From Delphinapterus leucas (lineage: Eukaryota; Chordata; Mammalia; Artiodactyla; Monodontidae), in NCBI RefSeq assembly GCF_002288925.2, contig NW_022098044.1, positions 17,469,974-17,533,973 of the forward strand: a DNA stretch of 64,000 bases. Direction: 5' to 3'. The translations under genes and the position numbers were made by a program. This document shows, one piece after another, positions 57,335 to 64,000 of the stretch. Each line of letters starts with the position of its first letter. The stretch's first letter is position 1. Below the pieces are notes generated by a model that made no database searches, was not told the DNA's origin, and worked only from the letters and a program-made list of their open reading frames with translations.

Positions 57335-57440
57335 TACTGCCTCATAATAACTTTGTAACCTTATGAAAAAAATTTAAGTTCTCTGAGCTTTGGTTTCCTC
57401 CGCTATAAAACTGAAATATAAAATATAAATATAATTATAC
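57335..57440 (+). mobile_element. MIR SINE fragment
   Basis: 'aagttctctgagctttggtt' then 'tcctccgctataaaactgaa' fits the MIR core. Confidence 0.6.
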
Positions 57441-57965
57441 TGATTACTTTATTGTATTATTGTTATAATTGTATATGCAATACATATGGCTAGCTGTCTC
57501 AAAGCCTTTGATTGCTGCAGGCTGTCATTCCACACTGGTTTGATCATGCTCAGAACCCTTGGCCTTACCACTCACACAACCATCTTTGGATTTTTCCTGC
57601 TCCTTTAAATTTGAGATATCAGTCTGTTCCTTTTGACGCTAAGGACTTTGCTGCCACTACCCCCTTCTGTTGTTGACTTGACTAAGCTACCTTTGCCCTG
57701 GCTTGGCCTCCAGACTCATGTTTAACTACTGATCTCAGCTTTCCAAGTAGAGGAGACCACCATGATTTCTAGGGCTACGATTCACGTAGCAAGGGCACTG
57801 GTAGAAATCAGCTAAGGCTCCCATAGACAAGGACACACTGTATATATTTTCTTCACATAAAACAATAGTCTTTTCAAATAAAATTCTTTGACTTTTCACG
57901 TACGAGAGTACGAGCAATGTGTCATGATGGATGAGTTTAACCAATTGGCTTTTAATAATACCTTA
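57441..57965. other. Unassigned sequence
   Basis: No recognised element. Confidence 0.4.
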
Positions 57966-58197
57966 GACCACAGTTTCTTAACTTAGACACTATTACTATT
58001 AACATTTGAGGCAGAATATTTCTTTTTCTGGAGGGACTGTCCTGAGCATTGTATGATAGTTGTCAGCATCTCTGGTCTTTACTCACTACATGCCAGTAGC
58101 CTCCTCCCATTTGGACAACCAAAAATGTCACCAGATATTGCCAGATATATATGGAGGGTGGGCAAAATCACCCTTGGTGGAGAATCACTGTCTTAAA
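57966..58197. mobile_element. Nonautonomous DNA transposon (hAT-like), near full length
   Basis: It begins 'ccacagtttcttaac' and ends 'ggagaatcactgtctt', which read as imperfect inverted terminal repeats. Inside, 'gactgtcctgagcattgtat', 'catgccagtagcctcctccc' and 'ggacaaccaaaaatgtcacc' are blocks of a known MER-class element whose number I do not recall. About 230 bases, with no transposase. Confidence 0.65.
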
Positions 58198-59519
58198 CAT
58201 TTATCTTTGTGTGTCATGTTTCTGTTTTTTGCAATCCTAACCTTGGAAACAAGTAAGAAATCCTAATATCTGACATGGGGCATCACAGAAAAAAGTGCTT
58301 GCCAGTCCCCATTATATTTCCATTCAGGATTCCTGGGTGCACAGAAAAATAGAAACTCATCAGTTTTGTTGTGTTTTACTGCTATGCTTTAGGGGAAAAG
58401 CAAAGTGATCTGGGTGTGCATGAGTGAGACAGAAAGATGTATTTTCAAAACGCAATTAGAATGGGGAGAAATCACGTGCAATTACGGTGAAGAATGCCTT
58501 GTTTAACATGCACTTGGCACAACATAGCCAGGAGGTTGCAAATTATGGAACACAGATTTTCATTATCAGGTCTGCATAATGTATTTCTCACACTTAAAGA
58601 CCTAGATTTGCAGGTTGAGGGGAAGTATGTAAATTTTTTGGTGCTGTAACTAAGGCTTAATATTTTCTACCTCAATTTTTTATTGCCATTTCTTTAATTT
58701 AAGCACATCTGCTGCATTTGCATTTATTTCAATTGCTCTTTTTTCTAGTATGTTACTATCATGGTCTCTGCCATTGACTATCAACACCATACAGAAACTA
58801 ATTTCCTAATCCTCGTAAGGCTGGAGAGAGTAGAGAAGGGACATCTGACAGTCTCTAGCCTTGGCATACCCAGTGTGATGACTGTGAAAACCATGGAATC
58901 TGTTTTCTCATTGGCTGAAAAGGATGGGGGAGGGGTCGCTGTCCATTTCCTAGTTCCTACCTGACACTCTGACTTTTCAAAAAATAAAAATGGTCATCAC
59001 ACAACTATTTAAAAAACTTTTTTTAACAAATTCAGTTCGTCACTTCTATTGTTTTGTTGAACATACTCCATCTGGCTTTTGTTTTTGCCAGTAGTCTGCC
59101 TGTCTTAGTTCAAATCCTAGTTTACCACATAGCAGCTGGAAAATTTAACTTGTAGTCTAGCTGATGATTAAAATGTATAAAATCGGTGAGGCGTGACCAG
59201 TTAGCAGCATAGCCCAGGAGCAGGTACTGAAGGTTCCTGCCGTGCAGAGCATTAAACTTTGAGTTACTGGATCACGGAAAAGCATAGAAGGGAAGGGGTC
59301 AACAGGGGTCAAAGGGGAGGTGACCCAGGGTCGGGCCTTGAGCAGCGGGAATACAGGAGAGTGTCAAGTAGCACCACTGGCATCAAACATGGCAGTATTT
59401 TGATATCTTAATAGCAGTAAACTGTGTGCACCAAGCCTGACTGAGATTCACTTGCCTAATACAAAATGGAAATCAAGAGAGTGTTAATTTGCTACAGTTT
59501 TTGTGGTGCTTAACTAAGA
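58198..59519. other. Unassigned 1.3-kb stretch
   Basis: No gene or named repeat was recognised. Short plus frame at 58761-58964 has no domain. Confidence 0.45.
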
Positions 59520-59590
59520 TTTGCAGGTAAAGCACATAGCACAGGGTCTGATATTGCTTAGTAAATATTAGCTAATTTTATCATTATGCT
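59520..59590 (+). mobile_element. MIR SINE 3' end fragment
   Basis: 'aaagcacatagcacagggtc' then 'gcttagtaaatattagctaa' fits the MIR 3' terminus. Confidence 0.6.
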
Positions 59591-60120
59591 TTTGCCTGTT
59601 CCCCATCTCTTTTCACGCTTTCTTGTTGACTTATTCTATCCACATGTTTATTCAGTACTTCTGGTTCTATTTCTCTATTCTTTTATTGTTGTTGCTTAGA
59701 ATTGGCTCATGTTCTTGACTTTGTATCTGTCCTTTTACATGTTCCTGTTATATTTCTCCTATTCTGTTAGTATTTTGTTCCACATTTCACCCAAATGTAT
59801 GTAATAGTAAATATATATAAATAAAATGGGGATATAAGGCACAAGGCAATTTTTTAAATAATGAAACTCTGCAAGTGAAGATGATAGAGTGGAATATTTC
59901 AATAACTAGGATTCACACTTTCCGCCGAGTTCTGGGTCTATGGAAAAGCCATGTATCTGTATGGAGGAGTTCTACGTGTGGGGGAAAGGGACCCAAAAAT
60001 GGACATTTGTGGTTGTGGTTTTTTGTTGGGACCAGAGGTTGAGCTATGGGCAAATAGGAAAGCATGCTCCTTGACTCCAGTCAGAGCCCTATAGAGAGGA
60101 AGAGCTAGGCATGGAAGCTG
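59591..60120. other. Unassigned sequence
   Basis: No recognised element. Confidence 0.4.
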
Positions 60121-60132
60121 AGCAAGTTATTC

Positions 60133-60348
60133 CTTTTTCTTTTTAAATATTTATTTATTTATTTGTCTGTGCTGGGTCTTAGTTGCAGCACACAGGATCT
60201 TTGCTGTGGCATGCGGGATCTTTTAGTTGTGGCATGCGAACTTAGTTGCAGCATGCATGTGGGATCTAGTTCCCCGACCACGTATTGAACCTGGGCTCCC
60301 TGTATTAGGAACATGGAGTCTTACCCACTGGACCATGAGGGAAGTCCC
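60133..60348 (-). mobile_element. CHR/Bov-tA-like tRNA SINE, reverse orientation
   Basis: Minus reading starts 'gggacttccctcatggtcc' and ends in an A-rich tail (TTTA units near 60140-60162). The duplication agcaagttattc is perfect at 60121-60132 and 60349-60360. The B box region ('caggttcaatacgt') is mutated. Confidence 0.9.
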
Positions 60349-60360
60349 AGCAAGTTATTC

Positions 60361-60927
60361 TTACAAGGGACTTTGTGAAACCCAGGGACCAGCAGTGAAA
60401 AACCTGAGATCAGTAACAATGTGCAGTCCCAAGCTGGAGACAGGATCCTTCTTCATGAACCTTGCCATGTGGTGATGGAAGAAGGGAGTATAGTGTCACT
60501 GGAACACCTGGGGGTTCTCACACCTATGAGACCATCAGGAGTAGGTACTTTGGGCAAAGCAGAGATGTTCTCATGGAGAGATGCTCTCTACAAGTGTTTT
60601 CTAGGAGTGGGCATGCACGTAGAAACCAAAATATTGATAGAAGACCCTATGAGGACTAGTTGTTAGCTCCCAAAGCACTCAAGGTACCTGGGGATTTGTA
60701 GTGAGTGGGGAGTCATGAAATGTTGTACAAAGATGCAGAGGGACCATTGGATCTAGCTGATTGCCTTTTTAGCATTAAAGTTACCTCGTTTATATATTAG
60801 GTGGGTTACCTGAAGTTATGGAGGCAGATGCAGAAGGGAAAATTTACACCTATTCCTGTTTCTGACTTGTCCCCTCCACAGCCCAGAAATCAGAATTCAG
60901 TATGTCTGGGAGAGGCCTGGGAATCTG
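60361..60927. other. Unassigned sequence between two SINEs
   Basis: No recognised element. The plus frames at 60421-60666 and 60227-60475 overlap in different phases and are not supported. Confidence 0.4.
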
Positions 60928-61166
60928 CATTTTATTTTATTTTTATTTTTTGGCTGCATTGGGTCTTTGTTGCTGTGTGTGGGCTTCTCATTTTGGTGGA
61001 TTCTCTTGTTATGGAGCATGGGCTCTAGGTGTGTGGGCTTCAGTAGTTGTGGTGCATGGGCTTAGCTGCTCCATGGCATGTGGGATCTTTGTGGACCAGG
61101 GATCAAAGCCATGTCCCCTGCATTGGCAGGAAGATTCTTTACCACTGCACCACCAGGGAAGTCCCC
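60928..61166 (-). mobile_element. CHR-type SINE, reverse orientation
   Basis: Minus reading starts 'ggggacttccctggtggtgc' and runs through the tRNA-like head and the 'ccacaactactgaagccca' block to an A-rich tail. No clear target duplication was found. It lies directly beside the L1 at 61185. Confidence 0.9.
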
Positions 61167-61721
61167 CCCTTATCCACTTTCTTTTTAATAGATCTTTATT
61201 GGAGTATAATTGCTTCAAAATACTGTGTTAGTTTCTGTTGTACAACAAAGTGAATCAGCTATATGCACACATATATCCCCATATCCCCTCCCTCTTGAGC
61301 CTCCCTCCCACCTTCCCTAACCCACCCCTCTAGGTGGTCATAAAGCACTGAGCTGATCTCCTTGTGCTATGCAGCTGCTTCCCACTAGCTATCTGTTTTA
61401 CGTTTGGTAGTGTATATATGTCAATGCTACTCTCACATTTTGTCCCAGCTTACCCTTCCTCCTCCCTGTGTTCTCAAGTCCATTCTCTACATCTGTGTCT
61501 TTATTCCTGTCCTGCCTCTAGGTTCATCAGAACCAATTTTTTTTTTTTTTTTAGATTCCATATATATGTGTTAGCATATGGTATTTGTTTTTCTCTTTCT
61601 GACTTACTTCACTCTGTATGACAGACTCTAGGTCCATCCACCTCACAACAAATAACTCGATTTTGTTTCTTTTTATGGCTGAGTAATATTCCATTGTATA
61701 TATGTGCCACATCTTCTTTAT

Positions 61722-62078
61722 CTATTCATCTGTTGATGGACAGTTAGGTTGCTTCCAAGTCCTGGCTATTGTAAATAGTGCTGCAGTGAGCATTGTAGTA
61801 CATGTCTCTATCCTGTACCATTGAGCTATATTTCTGTTTCTGCACCAGCGCCATACTGTCTTGATTACTGTAGCTCTGTAGTATAATTTGAAGTCTGGGA
61901 GCCTAATTCCTCCAGCTCCGTTTTTCTTTCTCATGATTGCTTTGGCTATTAGGGGTCTTTTGTGTTTCCATACGAATTGTAAACATTTTTGTTCTAAATC
62001 TGTAAAGAATGCCATTGGTAGTTTGATGGGGATTGCACTGAATCTGTAGATCACTTTGGGTAGTATAGTCATTTTCAC
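61722..62078 (-). pseudogene. L1 ORF2 fragment spanning the internal deletion
   Basis: The open frame joins a mid-ORF2 block (motifs such as [20 protein letters not shown] and [20 protein letters not shown]) directly to the ORF2 C-terminal block ([19 protein letters not shown]). The join falls after residues WYRIE. It stays in frame, which shows that the deletion is a multiple of three or was compensated. A frame change from the reverse-transcriptase part upstream means no complete ORF2 protein is possible. Confidence 0.85.
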
Positions 62079-62251
62079 AATATTGATTCTTCCGATCCAA
62101 GAACATGGTATATTTCTCCATCTGTATAGTTTTCTGAGTACAAGTTTTTCACCTCCTTAGGTAGGTTTATTCTTAGATATTTTATTCTTTTTGTTGCAAT
62201 GGTAAATGGTATTGTTTCCCTAATTTCTCTTTCTGATATTTCATTGTTAGT

Positions 62252-62866
62252 TCATAGGAATGTCAGAGATTTTTGTGCATTAATTTTGTATTCTGCAAAC
62301 TTACCAAATCCATTGATTAGTTCTACTAGTTTTCTGGAGGCATTTTTAGGATTTTTGGTGTATAGTATCATGTTATCTGCAAACAGTGACAGATTTACTT
62401 CTTCTTTTCCAATTTGTATTCCTTTTATTTCTTTTTCTTCTCTGATTGCTGTGGCTAGGACTTCCAAAACTATTCTGAATAAGAGTGGTGAGAGTGGATA
62501 TCCTTGTCTTCTTCCTGATCTTTGTGGAAATGCTTTCAGTTTTTCACCACTGAGTATGATGTTTGCTGTGGGTTTCTCATATATGGCCTTTATTATGTTG
62601 AGGTAGGTTCCCTCTATGCCCATTTTCTGGAGAGTTTTTATCATAAATGGGTGCTGAATTTTGTCAAAAGCTTTTTCTGCATCTATTGAGATGATTGTAT
62701 GGTTTTCATTCCTTACTTTGTTAATATAGTGTATCACATTGATTGATTTGAAGAATCTTTGCATGTCCGGGGTAAATCTCACTTGATCATGGTGTATGAT
62801 CCTTTTAATGTGCTGTTGGATTCTGTTTACTAGTATTTTGTTGAGGATTTTTGCACCTATATTCAT
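62252..62866 (-). pseudogene. L1 ORF2 reverse-transcriptase domain remnant with altered active site
   Basis: A 204-residue open frame holds most of the reverse-transcriptase palm. The first catalytic aspartate motif is present in [12 protein letters not shown] (about residues 60-71), and the primer-grip-like region [19 protein letters not shown] is recognisable (about residues 124-142). The FADD box reads FADN (residues 162-165, codon 62372-62374), so the second catalytic aspartate is asparagine, a single G-to-A change on the coding strand. Such an enzyme would be inactive. The frame is cut off on both sides by frameshifts or stops. Confidence 0.9.
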
Positions 62867-63524
62867 CAGTGATAATGGTCTATAATTTTCTTTTTTGGTG
62901 ATATCTTTTTCTGGTTTTGGTATCAGGGTGATAGTGGCTTCATAGAATGAATTTGGGAGTGTTCCTCCCTCTGCAATTTTTTGGAAGAGTTTGAGAAGGA
63001 TTAGTGTTAGCTATTCTCTAAAAGTTTGTTAGAATTCACTTGTGAAGCCATCTGGTCCTGGACTTTTCTTTGCTGGAAGATTTTTAATTACAGTTTCAAT
63101 TTCATTACCTGTGATAGGTCTGTTTATATTTTCTAATTCTTCCTGGTTCAGTCTTGGAAAATTGTACTTTTCCAAGATCTTGTCCATGTCTTTGTGGGTG
63201 TCCATTTATTGGCATATAGTAGTTTGTAATAGTCTCTTATAATCTGTATATTATAATCTGTTATAATCTCTTGTATTTCTGTGGTGTCAGTTGTGATTTC
63301 TTATTTTCCATTTCTAATTTTATTCATTTGCATCCTCTCCCTTTTTTTCTTGATGAATCTGGTAAGGGTTTATCAATTTTATTTATCTTCTCAAAGAACC
63401 AGCTTTTAGTTTTATTGATCTTTGCTATTATTTTCTTTGTTTCTATTTTATTTATTTCTGCTCTGATCTTTATGATTTCTTTTCTTCTACTGACTTTGGG
63501 TTTTCTTTGTTCTTCTTTCTCTAG

Positions 63525-63755
63525 TTACTTTTGATTGTTTTGGGGATTCAAAACAATTTGAAGGTTTTGGTTGTTTATTTGAGATTTTTCTTGTTTCTTG
63601 AGGTGAGATTGAATTGCTATACACTTCCCTTTTAGAACTGTTTTGGCTGCATCCCATACGTTTTGGGTCATCGCATTTTTGTTGTCTTTTTTTCTATGTA
63701 TTTTTAAAATTTCTTCTTTGACTTCTTCAGTGATCTCTTGGTTATTTAGTAGCAT
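63525..63755 (-). pseudogene. L1 ORF2 fragment between endonuclease and reverse transcriptase
   Basis: The minus frame contains LLNNQEITEEVKEEILKIH and QNVWDAAKTVLKGKCIAIQ, typical of the linker between the endonuclease and reverse-transcriptase domains. It ends at a stop near 63525, separating it from the reverse-transcriptase remnant. Confidence 0.85.
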
Positions 63756-64000
63756 ACTGTTTAGCCTCCATGTATTTGTGTTTTTTAAAGTTATTTTCCT
63801 GTAAATAATTTCCTATCTCATAGCGTTGTGGTCAGAAAAGATGCTTGATACAATTTCAATTTTCTTAAATTATCCGAGGCTTGATTTGTGACCCAAGTTG
63901 TGGTCTATCCTGGAGAATGTTCCATGTGCACTTGAGAAGGAAGTATATTCTGCCACTTTCAGGTGGAATGTTCTATAAATATCAATTAAGCCTATCTGGT

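Larger units (their letters stand above)
61185..64000 (-). mobile_element. L1 element, reverse orientation, internally deleted, runs off the window
   Basis: The 3' terminus is at 61185-61215 (antisense of the 'actccaataaa' end), followed by the 3' UTR with a T run at 61539-61556. The ORF2 C-terminal end lies near 61700-61790. At about 61795-61815 the sequence jumps to a region well upstream in ORF2, so roughly 0.9 kb is missing compared with intact family members. From there ORF2 continues without large breaks towards its 5' part at 64000, where the endonuclease-domain region begins to appear. The 5' end, ORF1 and left duplication lie outside the window. Several stops and the active-site change make it inactive. 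Confidence 0.95.

Overview
This window looks like nuclear, gene-poor mammalian DNA, most likely from a cetacean. The strongest evidence is a set of tRNA-derived SINEs of the CHR type (about 285-482, 4191-4491, 9008-9212, 11954-12307, 50711-50916, 60133-60348 and 60928-61166). They carry the typical 'cttccctggtggc...' head or its complement, and several have clean target-site duplications. Their L1 partners have the cetartiodactyl 3' end ('actccaataaa...'). The CpG-rich SINE form at 9008 and 50711 is the one I associate with whales and dolphins. That species call rests on recall of the families, not on a search.

I found no exon, protein-coding gene or functional RNA gene that I could support. 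All long open frames I could interpret are relics of L1 or L2 reverse transcriptases or chance frames in repeats. The window is therefore best read as intergenic or deep intronic sequence.

Layout. 0-10 kb: SINEs, an MLT1-type LTR, an L1 with a 5' inversion, and L2 relics in both directions. 10-20 kb: microsatellites, old L1M sequence, an LTR-like repeat with an internal duplication, and a 681-bp solo LTR (18563-19243) that holds a tRNA-Glu-like sequence. 20-30 kb: mostly unassigned sequence, an ERVL-like LTR, an ERV1-like solo LTR (26673-27112) and a recent truncated L1 (27760-28386). 30-37 kb: a locally CpG-enriched unique segment (30680-31235), then MIR and L2 fragments. 37-49 kb: small L1 tails, hAT-type fragments, old L1M, a purine-rich tract. 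A 100-N assembly gap (49488-49587) sits at a TA repeat. 50-60 kb: L1 and SINE copies, a long L2 relic whose reverse strand encodes reverse transcriptase, MLT1 LTRs and a local 225-bp duplication (54976-55199 and 55649-55875). 61-64 kb: a minus-strand L1 that runs off the window, with an internal deletion and a mutated reverse-transcriptase active site.

The parts do not work together as a pathway. They are a layered record of insertions: L2 and MIR oldest, then MLT1/hAT/L1M, then lineage-specific L1, CHR SINEs and LTRs. I did not find a convincing new biological system. The most interesting leads are the tRNA-Glu-like sequence inside the LTR at 18563-19243 and the CpG-enriched unique block near 31 kb.
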